Program-made: the position numbers and the translations under genes
Part shown: positions 23,081-30,993 of the stretch, in pieces
Numbering within the stretch: position 1 is the stretch's first letter
Layout: every line of letters starts with the position of its first letter
The notes under the pieces: model-generated
The model's input: only the letters and a program-made list of their open reading frames with translations
Told to the model about the DNA's origin: nothing
The model's database searches: none
Assembly: GCA_016293865.1 (NCBI GenBank)
Contig: JAEDDG010000013.1
Location: forward strand, 1-45,168
Direction: 5' to 3'
From: Oscillospiraceae bacterium
GTDB lineage: Bacteria; Bacillota; Clostridia; Oscillospirales; Oscillospiraceae
DNA length: 45,168 nt

Positions 23081-24394
23081 ATGATTCAGGCAGGTTCTGC
23101 AATTTGCAGCATTACCCCGGACTTTCCGGCTATGATGTGCGGATACCCCACAAGCCAGGTGTCCACCGGCGTACACGATAAGCTCTATGCATCCGCGCTG
23201 TATCTGGCATGCGGCGGGCAGGAGTTTATTTATGTCACCAGCGACCTGTGCTACTATTCCCGTACCCGCAGCGACAGGATTGTGGATGCAATTGCAGCGG
23301 CGACAGGCGTGGACAAAAAGCATATCATCCTCTGCGCCATCCACACGCACTCCGGCCCTATGCCCAGCTGCAATCCCTATGAGGAGAGCCTCGGCGCAGA
23401 GATGTATCCCGAGTACATGGATCAGGTGATGGAAAAGATCGCAGGAATTGCCAAAGAAGCGAAGGAGACGGCTTTCCAGGCAAAGATCGGCTATGGCACC
23501 GGCTATTGCGGAAAAGAGCAGGGCGTCGGCGGAAACCGTCATAACCCGGATTACAAAGCGGATCCCTCCGTTTCCGTCCTGGCAGTGCAGGATATGGACG
23601 GCACGCTCCGCGCCTGCCTGACCAACTACGCGCTGCATCCCACTGTGCTGCACGCGGACAATTCCCTGATTTCAGCGGACTATGTGGCCTATACCCGGGT
23701 CGCGGTCAATGAGAAGTATCCGCAGGCGGTATTCGGCTTTGTGCAGGGCTGCTCCGGAAACCAGTCCACACGTTTCTTCCGTCATGGTCAGACCTTTGAG
23801 GAAGCGGAGCGTATCGGCCGCGCCATCGGCGGTGCGGTGACGGATGTTCTTGAAAACATGCAGTTCAGCGCAGATGATGTGAAGATTGCATTTGCGGATC
23901 TGGATTTCTATCCCAGCCAGCTGCGGGAGATTCCCGCTCACGCGGATGCGGTGGCCAACGCGGAGAAGGCAAAGCGTGAGTATGACGAGCTGATCGCAAA
24001 CAACGCGCCGTACTCCATCTGCCGCAGCGCAGAATGCACGCTCATCGGCGCAAATCAGCTGGTCAAGCATGCTTTTGAAGCGGAAAAGTACGGCAAGGAA
24101 GCCTGGCTTGCAAACGGACTGCCGGTGCGGATGCGTGCCGTGCGCGTGGGCGACTGGGCGGTCTTCGCGGTATCCGCAGAGATGTTCGTGGAGATCGGCC
24201 TGGCCATCAAGGAGGCGTCCCCCTTTAAAACGACCTTTGTTTCCACGGTTTCCATGGGCACCACCATCGGCTACATTTGCTCCGACTACGCCTATGACCA
24301 GTACTGCTATGAGCCGCAGAGCTCCATGTTCTGCCGCGGTATCGCAGGCGAAATCAGCGAAGCGGCAGGGAAGCTGCTGCAGAGCTTGGCATAA
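23081..24394 (+). CDS. Neutral/alkaline ceramidase-like hydrolase, short form
   Basis: A 437-residue zinc-hydrolase-like protein. HTHSGP (88-93), YALHP with His186, SADYVAY (198-204) and the QGCSGNQ turn (222-228) match the metal and substrate residues of the neutral/non-lysosomal ceramidase N-terminal domain. Classical bacterial ceramidases are about 650 residues with an extra C-terminal immunoglobulin-like domain and a signal peptide; neither is present here, so this is a compact cytosolic form whose substrate may be another N-acyl amide. AGGGAG precedes the ATG at 23081. A strong terminator follows. Confidence 0.82.
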   Translation: MIQAGSAICSITPDFPAMMCGYPTSQVSTGVHDKLYASALYLACGGQEFIYVTSDLCYYSRTRSDRIVDAIAAATGVDKKHIILCAIHTHSGPMPSCNPYEESLGAEMYPEYMDQVMEKIAGIAKEAKETAFQAKIGYGTGYCGKEQGVGGNRHNPDYKADPSVSVLAVQDMDGTLRACLTNYALHPTVLHADNSLISADYVAYTRVAVNEKYPQAVFGFVQGCSGNQSTRFFRHGQTFEEAERIGRAIGGAVTDVLENMQFSADDVKIAFADLDFYPSQLREIPAHADAVANAEKAKREYDELIANNAPYSICRSAECTLIGANQLVKHAFEAEKYGKEAWLANGLPVRMRAVRVGDWAVFAVSAEMFVEIGLAIKEASPFKTTFVSTVSMGTTIGYICSDYAYDQYCYEPQSSMFCRGIAGEISEAAGKLLQSLA

Positions 24395-24416
24395 CAGGAA
24401 AGACATAATATACAGA

Positions 24417-24452
24417 GCGGCAGGTTTCATACCCGGAACCTGCCGCTTTTTT
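24417..24452 (+). terminator. Intrinsic terminator after the ceramidase-like gene
   Basis: GCGGCAGGTT (24417-24426) pairs with AACCTGCCGC (24437-24446), followed by six T residues. Confidence 0.92.
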
Positions 24453-24496
24453 GCGTTCCTTTCCGAAAGAAATTGCCGGGAATCTTAAAAAATCCT

Positions 24497-24524
24497 TTTA
24501 CAATGCGGGGGAATGTGGTATGGT
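24497..24524 (+). promoter_or_regulatory. Candidate promoter of the cobalamin operon
   Basis: TTTACA (24497-24502) and TATGGT (24519-24524) are 16 bases apart and just upstream of the riboswitch. Other pairings are possible, so this is a candidate only. Confidence 0.5.
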
Positions 24525-24540
24525 GTATAAAACAGAATAG

Positions 24541-24760
24541 ACTGCGCAGTGTCCCGGCCGTGCTGCCTGCGGCAGACGCCGGGATGAGGAAATTCGGTTC
24601 AAGTCCGAAACGTGCCGGCACTGTAAGTGTGAGGCCGCTGCCTAAACGCCGCATGGCGCTGGATGTGAATCCGTCATTGGGGAGACCTGAGAAGACGGGC
24701 AGCAGGACGCAGGCGGGAGACCGCCCTATCACAAGTCAGGAGACCTACTGTGTTCAGTTT
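24541..24760 (+). promoter_or_regulatory. Cobalamin riboswitch
   Basis: Core blocks are visible in order: GATGAGGAAATTCGGTTCAA with AGTCCGAAACGTGCC, GGCACTGTAAGTGTGAGG, and the B12 box AAGTCAGGAGACCTAC (24733-24748). This is the adenosyl- or other cobalamin-sensing aptamer. A terminator at 24807-24834 separates it from the first gene, so corrinoid binding should switch off the whole uptake operon. Confidence 0.93.
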
Positions 24761-24806
24761 TGTGCCGGGAGCACTCCCGGTATCGTGTCGTGCACAGAAA
24801 AGTCCG

Positions 24807-24834
24807 GCTGTGGCAGTTTTGCCGCAGCTTTTTT
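24807..24834 (+). terminator. Terminator of the cobalamin riboswitch
   Basis: GCTGTGGCA (24807-24815) pairs with TGCCGCAGC (24820-24828, one G.U pair) and is followed by six T residues, 26 bases before the start codon. A second hairpin (CCGGGAG/CTCCCGG near 24767-24781) between aptamer and terminator may belong to the switching platform. Confidence 0.85.
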
Positions 24835-24860
24835 GCTGTTTTGGGAAAGGAGAAATCCGT

Positions 24861-26453
24861 ATGAAAGCAAAGAAATTCAGACGCATTGTGTCGCTCGCTC
24901 TGGCGGTAGTACTGGCTCTGGGGCTGTGTGCCGGAGCATCTGCCGCCGACAGCCGTGTTCAGACCTGCGCGGAGGAGACGGCAGCGTTCCTGGCAGAGTC
25001 AACGGCGCAGCCGCAGCCGGGACAGGCCGGCGGCGAGTGGCTGGTGATCGGTCTTGCCCGCAGCGGCCTGGAGGGCAGCAATGCGTATTTTTCCTCTTAT
25101 GCGGACGCTGCTGAAAAGTATGTGGCGGATTGCGGCGGCGTTCTGAGCGCACGCAGATATACCGAGTACTCCCGCATGATCCTTGCGCTGACGGCGCTGG
25201 GCCGCAGCTGCACGGATGTGGGCGGCTACAACCTGCTGACGCCTCTCGGCGATTTTGAAAAAACGGTGCTGCAGGGCATCAACGGCGCGGCTTTTGCACT
25301 TTTGGCTTTGGACTGCGGCGGCTATGCCATGCCGGAGAATTCCCAGGCTGCGGTACAGGCCACGCGTGAAATGTATCTGTCATATATGCTCTCCCGCCAG
25401 CATGCGGACGGCAGCTTTGGCCTGACGGACCGGTCGGATCCGGACGTGACGTCCATGGTGCTGACTGCGCTGGCGCCTTATCAGGGCCAGCCGGAAGTGG
25501 CGGCGGCCGTACGCAGCGCGGTGGAGTATCTCTCTGCTGCACAGGATGATGACGGCGGTTTTTCCAGCTGGGGAACCGCCAATACGGAGAGCACGGCGCA
25601 GGCGGTGATTGCGCTTTGCGCGCTGAATATCCCCGTAACGGACGCGCGCTTTGTGAAAAGCGGCGGCACGCTGGTCGATGCGCTCCTGCGCACGTATACG
25701 CCGGGCAAAGGCTTCGCGCACCTGGCGGACGACGGGGAGGACAGGATTGCGACTGAACAGGCCATGCTGGCGCTGGCAGCTTTGCTGCGCTTTGAAAAGG
25801 GCAGTACGTCCCTGTTTGATATGCGTGACGTTCCGGCCGGCCTGAGCGGAAAAAATGCGGATGTGCATGCCATGCTGGTGACCTTGCCGGGTTGTGATTT
25901 TTTCGACACGGCAGCGCACCCCTCCGGCACGGCGATCCGCGCGCTGGCGGAGCGTGAAATTGTGGACGGTTATGATGACGGTTCATTCCTGCCCGGTAAA
26001 TCCATGAGCAGGGCGGAATTTGCGGCCATTGTCGTCCGGGCGCTGGGATTGACGCCGAAGACGGGCGGACCGTTTAAGGATGTGCCTGCAAACCAGTGGT
26101 ATGCGCCGTATATCGGAACGGCCTATGCGTACGGCATTGTTGACGGTGTGGCAGATGACCGCTTTAATCCGGCGGGAACCATTACACGGCAGGAGGCGGC
26201 GATTATGGTCAGCCGTGCCGCGCGCCTGTGCGGACTGGATACTTCTGTTTCCGCTGAGGATGCCGCGCAGATTCTTGCGCAGTATCCGGATGGCGCGCAG
26301 GTGTCCGACTGGGCGGCGGTGTATGCGGCGTGGTGCTGCAGGAGCGGAATTTTCGATTCCTCGATGACGCAGCTGCGCCCGAAGGATCAGACGCTGCGCG
26401 GGGAGATGGCGCAGATGCTGTTCAATATGCTGGGCAGCGCGGAACTTCTGTGA
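24861..26453 (+). CDS. Secreted alpha/alpha-barrel (prenyltransferase-repeat) protein with SLH domains; putative corrinoid-binding surface protein
   Basis: A 530-residue exported protein. A signal peptide covers 1-29 (cleavage near ASAAD). Residues about 35-315 carry terpenoid-cyclase/prenyltransferase-type repeats, with RQHADGSFG (179-187) and AQDDDGGFSSWG (227-238) as the clearest QxxDGGF units. This is the fold of the N-terminal domain of intrinsic factor and transcobalamin. Three S-layer-homology repeats follow at about 345-395 (REIVDGYDDGSFLPGKSMSR), 405-455 (GIVDGVADDRFNPAGTITRQ) and 475-525, which would hold it on the cell wall. It is the first gene after the cobalamin riboswitch, and the next gene supplies the matching DUF4430 domain. 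Corrinoid binding is inferred from fold and context; polysaccharide-related roles of similar repeats cannot be excluded. Confidence 0.8.
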   Translation: MKAKKFRRIVSLALAVVLALGLCAGASAADSRVQTCAEETAAFLAESTAQPQPGQAGGEWLVIGLARSGLEGSNAYFSSYADAAEKYVADCGGVLSARRYTEYSRMILALTALGRSCTDVGGYNLLTPLGDFEKTVLQGINGAAFALLALDCGGYAMPENSQAAVQATREMYLSYMLSRQHADGSFGLTDRSDPDVTSMVLTALAPYQGQPEVAAAVRSAVEYLSAAQDDDGGFSSWGTANTESTAQAVIALCALNIPVTDARFVKSGGTLVDALLRTYTPGKGFAHLADDGEDRIATEQAMLALAALLRFEKGSTSLFDMRDVPAGLSGKNADVHAMLVTLPGCDFFDTAAHPSGTAIRALAEREIVDGYDDGSFLPGKSMSRAEFAAIVVRALGLTPKTGGPFKDVPANQWYAPYIGTAYAYGIVDGVADDRFNPAGTITRQEAAIMVSRAARLCGLDTSVSAEDAAQILAQYPDGAQVSDWAAVYAAWCCRSGIFDSSMTQLRPKDQTLRGEMAQMLFNMLGSAELL

Positions 26454-26464
26454 GGTGTGAGCCA

Positions 26465-27316
26465 ATGACATGGATTCGGAAAAACAAATGGTGGCTGGCA
26501 GGCGGCCTTGCTGTGATTGTTCTTCTGGCGGCTGCGTTTTTTGCCGGCGGCAGCCCGTCCGGAGAAAAGCCGGCGGCAGATGATGCACTGGACCAGTCCG
26601 CGCAGACGGACGGAACGGCAGATGATGCGGCGGAAACGCAGGTTCAGGCTGACATTCCGGCTGGCAAAGAAGACGGCGGCAAACAGGGGAACGCTTTGCC
26701 GGAGGAAAACGACGCCGCGGAGAACAGTGCGGAGCAGACAGCTGATCAGAAGCCGGCACAGACCGGAAGCAGCGGGGAGTCCGGGAGCGGCGAAAAGGCG
26801 CCGGATGCTTCTGATCCGCAGCAGGGGTCGGCGCAGGAAAAGCCCGACGTCCAGCCGGAGCCTGACCCGGAGCCGCAGCCTGATCCCGAACCCGAACCCG
26901 AACCTGAACCGCGGACGTGCACAATTTCGGTTTCCTGCGCGACTCTCCTGAATAATCTGGATAAGATTTCTTCCGGTGTGCAGAGCCTTGTGCCGGGCGA
27001 CGGTTGGGTTCTTGCACCGGTTGAGGTTGAGCTTCAGGACGGAGAGACGATTTTTGATGTCCTGCAGCGTGTTCTGCGCGAAAAGGGCATTCATATGGAG
27101 TACTCAAACTCTCCGATTTACTCAAGTGCGTATATTGAAGGAATTGCCAATATATATGAATTTGACGCGGGCGAGCTTTCCGGGTGGATGTACAGTGTCA
27201 ACGGTGTTTATCCGCAGTACGGCTGTTCCAGAACGGCGGTTGAGGACGGCGACGTGATCTGCTGGCGGTATACCTGTGATCTGGGCGCTGATATCGGAGG
27301 CAGCAACTTCTCATAA
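26465..27316 (+). CDS. Membrane-anchored DUF4430 (transcobalamin C-terminal-like) protein
   Basis: A 283-residue protein: short basic N-terminus, one membrane helix (about 10-27), a long acidic and proline-rich linker (30-150, ending in PEP/DPEP repeats) that could cross the cell wall, and a DUF4430 domain (152-274). Family landmarks are VEVELQDGETIFDVLQRVLR (186-205), SGWMYSVNGVYPQYGCS (239-255) and EDGDVICWRYTCDLG (260-274). DUF4430 corresponds to the C-terminal beta domain of animal transcobalamin and intrinsic factor, which closes over the bound corrinoid. Four cysteines (152, 158, 254, 271) could pair. The gene starts 11 bases after the barrel protein and ends just before ecfT, so it is part of the same operon. 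Confidence 0.85.
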   Translation: MTWIRKNKWWLAGGLAVIVLLAAAFFAGGSPSGEKPAADDALDQSAQTDGTADDAAETQVQADIPAGKEDGGKQGNALPEENDAAENSAEQTADQKPAQTGSSGESGSGEKAPDASDPQQGSAQEKPDVQPEPDPEPQPDPEPEPEPEPRTCTISVSCATLLNNLDKISSGVQSLVPGDGWVLAPVEVELQDGETIFDVLQRVLREKGIHMEYSNSPIYSSAYIEGIANIYEFDAGELSGWMYSVNGVYPQYGCSRTAVEDGDVICWRYTCDLGADIGGSNFS

Positions 27317-27317
27317 G

Positions 27318-28214
27318 ATGAAAAACGGCGATTCTTTTTCCGGACTTCACCCTGTGGTGAACTTTGCCTATTTTGCGGCAATACTGCTGCTGACCATGTT
27401 TTTTATGAATCCCGTATGCCTGGTAATCACACTGGCAGGCGCGGCCGCATATGCTGCCGCGCTTTTCGGCATGCGTTCGCTGCTGAAGCGGACGGCCGTT
27501 CTGCTTCCGTTGATGCTTGTGACTGCGGCCATCAGCGTCGCATTCAATCACAGGGGCGTTACGGTTCTGGCCTGGCTGCCGAACGGTAATCCGCTGACGC
27601 TTGAGTCTGCCGTCTACGGAGCGGCTGCGGCGGTGCTTCTTGCTGCGGTCATCAGTTGGTTTGCGTGCTGCAATGTTGTGCTGACGTCGGACAAGTTCGT
27701 ATATCTGTTCGGCCGGATCATCCCATCCATGTCGCTGCTGCTGTCGATGACGCTGCGCTGTGTCCCGCGCTTCAGGACACAGGCTGCCGTGGTCGCCAAC
27801 GCCCAGCGCTGCATTGGCCGCGGGCCGGATCAGGGAAATCTGCTGCAGCGCATGGGCAACGGTCTGAAAATTTTTTCCATTCTGGTTACCTGGGCGCTGG
27901 AGAATGCAGTGAATACGGCGGACAGCATGAAAAGCCGCGGGTATGGCCTGCCGGGAAGGACGGCATTTTCCATTTATCGCTTTGACCGGCGCAGCGCCGC
28001 AGTGCTGGCGCTGGTTTTGGCAGAAGGGGTGTATGTGGCGGCCGGCGGTATTGCCGGTGCGCTGAAATGGAGCTTTTATCCGGCGCTGGCCGGCGCGCCG
28101 CTGAACGGATACAGTCTCAGCGTTTATGCAGTATTTTTCCTGCTGTGCGTGCTGCCGGTGGGGATTGATCTCTGGGAGGACAGAAAGTGGACGCATTTGA
28201 AATCAGAGGTTTGA
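27318..28214 (+). CDS. ecfT: ECF transporter transmembrane subunit EcfT
   Basis: A 298-residue membrane protein with about five or six helices. ADSMKSRGYG (201-210) is the conserved EcfT coupling motif of the A-R-G type, which contacts the ATPases; a second arginine-bearing coupling helix (AQRCIGRGP, 162-170) precedes it. The start is only one base after the stop of the DUF4430 gene, and its end overlaps the ATPase gene by 28 bases. It would form the core of an energy-coupling-factor importer. Confidence 0.92.
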   Translation: MKNGDSFSGLHPVVNFAYFAAILLLTMFFMNPVCLVITLAGAAAYAAALFGMRSLLKRTAVLLPLMLVTAAISVAFNHRGVTVLAWLPNGNPLTLESAVYGAAAAVLLAAVISWFACCNVVLTSDKFVYLFGRIIPSMSLLLSMTLRCVPRFRTQAAVVANAQRCIGRGPDQGNLLQRMGNGLKIFSILVTWALENAVNTADSMKSRGYGLPGRTAFSIYRFDRRSAAVLALVLAEGVYVAAGGIAGALKWSFYPALAGAPLNGYSLSVYAVFFLLCVLPVGIDLWEDRKWTHLKSEV

Positions 28215-30817
28215 CATTTTCATATCCTGAGCAGGCGCGTCCGGCGATTGAAGAGATCAGCCTGTCTTTGCCGGAGGGATCGTTGTCTGTGCTTGCAGGG
28301 CCTTCGGGCTGCGGCAAATCCACGCTGCTGCGCCTGCTGAAGCCGGCGCTGTCGCCGCACGGGCGGCGGACGGGTGAGATTCTGTTCATGGGCGCGCCGC
28401 TGGAGAAGCTGGATGAGCGGCGGCAAAGCAGTGAAATCGGATTTGTGCAGCAATCCCCGGACGGACAGATCGTCACGGACAAGGTTTGGCATGAGCTGGC
28501 CTTCGGCCTGGAGAGCCTGGGGATGGATACGCCGTCAATCCGCGCCCGCGTCGCGGAGATGGCAAGCTTTTTTGGAATTCAGGGTTGGTTTCACCGGGAT
28601 GTTTCACAGCTTTCCGGCGGCCAGAAGCAGCTTCTGAACCTGGCGTCTGTGATGGCGATGCAGCCGCGCGTGCTGATCCTGGACGAGCCGACAAGCCAGC
28701 TGGATCCCATTGCGGCCAGCGACTTTCTGGCGACAATTGTGAAAATCAACCGGGAGCTGGGGACCACAGTGCTGCTGACGGAGCACAGACTGGAGGAAAT
28801 CCTGCCCTGCGCGGATATGCTGTTCGTTCTGGATGCAGGCAGGCTTGTCAGCAGCGGGGCGCCGCAGGCGGTTGGACAGCAGCTGCGCAGTCAGAATAAT
28901 CCGATGTTTTTTGCCATGCCGGCGCCGATGCGGATTTATGCGGCCGTGCAGGATGCGCAGGACTGTCCTGTCACCGTCCGGGACGGCCGGCTCTGGCTGG
29001 CCCGTTATGCAGAAAACCATCCGCTGCGTCCGCTGCCGCAGACGGCGCCGCCGGCAGGCGGCGAAACAGTCGTCACTGCCGAAGACGTCTGGTTCCGCTA
29101 TGAAAAGGACGCGCCGGATGTGGTGCGCGATTTTCAGCTCTCTGTTAAAAAGGGGACGTTTTATGCCATACTGGGCGGCAACGGCGCCGGAAAAACCACT
29201 GCGCTGAGCCTTTTGGCCGGTGTGCGCAGGCCTTACCGCGGGAAAATCGGCATTTCCGGAAAAACAGCGCTGCTTCCGCAGGATCCGCAGACGCTATTTG
29301 TACACAATACGGTGGCACAGGAGCTGGACGAGATGTTTGAGGACGCGCAGCTGTCCGGGCAGGCCCGGCAGGATGCGCTGTCTGCAGCGGTCCGCCTGTG
29401 TCAGCTGGATCACCTGCTGGAGCGGCATCCATATGATCTTTCCGGCGGTGAGCAGCAGCGTGCGGCGCTGGCGAAGGTGCTGCTGACGCAGCCTGACATC
29501 CTGCTGCTGGACGAGCCGACCAAAGGCCTGGACGCCGGCTATAAACGGCAGCTGGCTGCGCTTCTGCGCGCGCTGCTGCAGCGCGGCGTGACGGTTGTTA
29601 TGGTCAGTCACGATGTGGAGTTCTGCGCAGAATATGCGGATGAATGCGGTTTGTTCTTTGACGGAGGCATTGTCTCCGCCGGACCGCCCCGGGCGTTTTT
29701 CTCGGGCAACAGCTTTTATACAACGGCGGCCAACCGGATGGCCAGACAGCTGCTGCCGGAGGCGGTTACCTGCGCCGATGTGATTGAGGCATGCGGCGGA
29801 ACCGTGCCGCCTGCGCCCGAACCGCCGCAGACCGGCGGCGCGGAGCCGTTCCGTGCGGCCCCAGCGGCGCGGACTGAAGCTGCCGGCGGCAGAAAGAAAC
29901 TGCCGGCCTGGCGGGCGGCAGCTGCGTGTGTCAGCGCTGCGGCCGCGCTGCTGGCCTTTCTGCATACCATGTCTGTGATAGAGCTTCCGGCGCTTTTCGG
30001 CACGGGCAGCGGCGGCTATGCGGCGCTGCTGGCATCGTTGATTGTTCTGGTCGCGTCTGTCTGCCGGAGAGGGCAGCGGCCGACGGCTCAGCTGCGGCGG
30101 GAAAAGCTGCCGAAGCGGACGGTGTGCGCGGCGGCGGTGATTCTGCTCTGTATTCCGCTGACCATTCTGGCAGGTGTTTTTCTGCTGGACGACAGGAAAT
30201 ATATGTTCATTTCGCTTTTTGTCCTCCTGGAGACCATGCTGCCCTTTGCGCTTGTTTTTGAGGGGCGCAGGCCAAAAACGCGGGAGCTTGTGACCATTGC
30301 CGTTTTATGTGCGCTGGGCGTTGCGGGCCGTGCTGCATTTTTCATGCTGCCGCAGTTCAAGCCGGTGGCAGCCATAGTCATCATTGCGGGCGTTGCATTG
30401 GGAGGAGAGGCTGGATTCCTGGTGGGCGCAGTGACCATGCTGGTCTCCGATATGTTTTTCGGGCAGGGGCCGTGGACACCGTGGCAGATGTTTGCCATGG
30501 GTCTGATTGGCTTTTTATCCGGCGTCCTGTTCAAAAAGGGTCTGCTGGGCCGGGACCGGGCAACGCTGGCCGTGTTCGGCGCGCTGAGTGCGCTGCTGAT
30601 CTACGGCGGAATTGTGAATCCCGCTTCCGCGCTGATGTGGCAGGCGGAGCTGAATTGGCAGACGGTTCTGGCCTACTATATTTCCGGATTCCCGATGGAT
30701 GCGATTCTGGCGGCAGCCACAGCTGCTTTTTTGTTGGTTTTCGGAGAGAGCATGCTGGAAAAGCTGGACCGTATCAAGGTGAAGTATGGCCTGGTGGAGC
30801 CGGAACCCGGCCGGTGA
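28187..30817 (+). CDS. Fused ECF transporter protein: ATPase - ATPase - S component, probable cobalamin importer
   Basis: A single 876-residue polypeptide. First ABC domain: Walker A GPSGCGKST (38-46), signature LSGGQ (142-146), Walker B LILDEPT (163-169). Second ABC domain: GGNGAGKTT (330-338), LSGGE (418-422), LLLDEPT (439-445). After an Ala/Pro-rich linker (540-572) come about eight membrane helices (575-855); the last five or six, from RRPKTRELVTIAVLCALGVA, form an ECF S component of the CbrT-like type (GGEAGFLVGAVTMLVSDMFF; GPWTPWQMFAMGLIGFLSG). All ECF modules except EcfT are thus fused. GTG start after GGGAGG. Substrate inferred as cobalamin from the riboswitch and neighbours. Confidence 0.9.
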   Translation: MDAFEIRGLTFSYPEQARPAIEEISLSLPEGSLSVLAGPSGCGKSTLLRLLKPALSPHGRRTGEILFMGAPLEKLDERRQSSEIGFVQQSPDGQIVTDKVWHELAFGLESLGMDTPSIRARVAEMASFFGIQGWFHRDVSQLSGGQKQLLNLASVMAMQPRVLILDEPTSQLDPIAASDFLATIVKINRELGTTVLLTEHRLEEILPCADMLFVLDAGRLVSSGAPQAVGQQLRSQNNPMFFAMPAPMRIYAAVQDAQDCPVTVRDGRLWLARYAENHPLRPLPQTAPPAGGETVVTAEDVWFRYEKDAPDVVRDFQLSVKKGTFYAILGGNGAGKTTALSLLAGVRRPYRGKIGISGKTALLPQDPQTLFVHNTVAQELDEMFEDAQLSGQARQDALSAAVRLCQLDHLLERHPYDLSGGEQQRAALAKVLLTQPDILLLDEPTKGLDAGYKRQLAALLRALLQRGVTVVMVSHDVEFCAEYADECGLFFDGGIVSAGPPRAFFSGNSFYTTAANRMARQLLPEAVTCADVIEACGGTVPPAPEPPQTGGAEPFRAAPAARTEAAGGRKKLPAWRAAAACVSAAAALLAFLHTMSVIELPALFGTGSGGYAALLASLIVLVASVCRRGQRPTAQLRREKLPKRTVCAAAVILLCIPLTILAGVFLLDDRKYMFISLFVLLETMLPFALVFEGRRPKTRELVTIAVLCALGVAGRAAFFMLPQFKPVAAIVIIAGVALGGEAGFLVGAVTMLVSDMFFGQGPWTPWQMFAMGLIGFLSGVLFKKGLLGRDRATLAVFGALSALLIYGGIVNPASALMWQAELNWQTVLAYYISGFPMDAILAAATAAFLLVFGESMLEKLDRIKVKYGLVEPEPGR

Positions 30818-30938
30818 CACAGAAACCGCCGCTGCGGGCAGAAAGGGTGTCCCTGCTGCGGACACATGCTTTTCCCGCAGCTCCGACGTCGGGCAAACTG
30901 CAGCCGGATGTGCGCCTGCCCGAAAGAGTGAAAACAAA

Positions 30939-30971
30939 AACAGCCTGCAGAATCCTTTTCTGCGGGCTGTT
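30939..30971. terminator. Bidirectional terminator between convergent genes
   Basis: AACAGCCTGCAGA (30939-30951) pairs with TCTGCGGGCTGTT (30959-30971). On the minus strand it is followed by TTTTTGTTTT, a good terminator for the alpha/beta hydrolase gene; on the plus strand only a short T-rich stretch follows the cobalamin operon. Confidence 0.85.
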
Positions 30972-30993
30972 TCTGTATATTCTGATGCTGCTT

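Noticed and set aside
22127..23653. 508-codon minus-strand frame opposite the acetyltransferase and ceramidase-like genes
   Set aside because: Shadow of two well-supported plus-strand genes, without start signals or recognisable domains.
26840..26915. CCGGAGCC/CCCGAACC short repeats as a possible CRISPR-like or satellite array
   Set aside because: They encode the PEP/DPEP linker of the DUF4430 protein; units are six bases with no spacers.
25983..27125. 380-codon minus-strand frame opposite the SLH and DUF4430 genes
   Set aside because: Its Arg/Pro/His-rich translation is typical of a shadow, and the plus-strand genes are supported by domains and riboswitch context.
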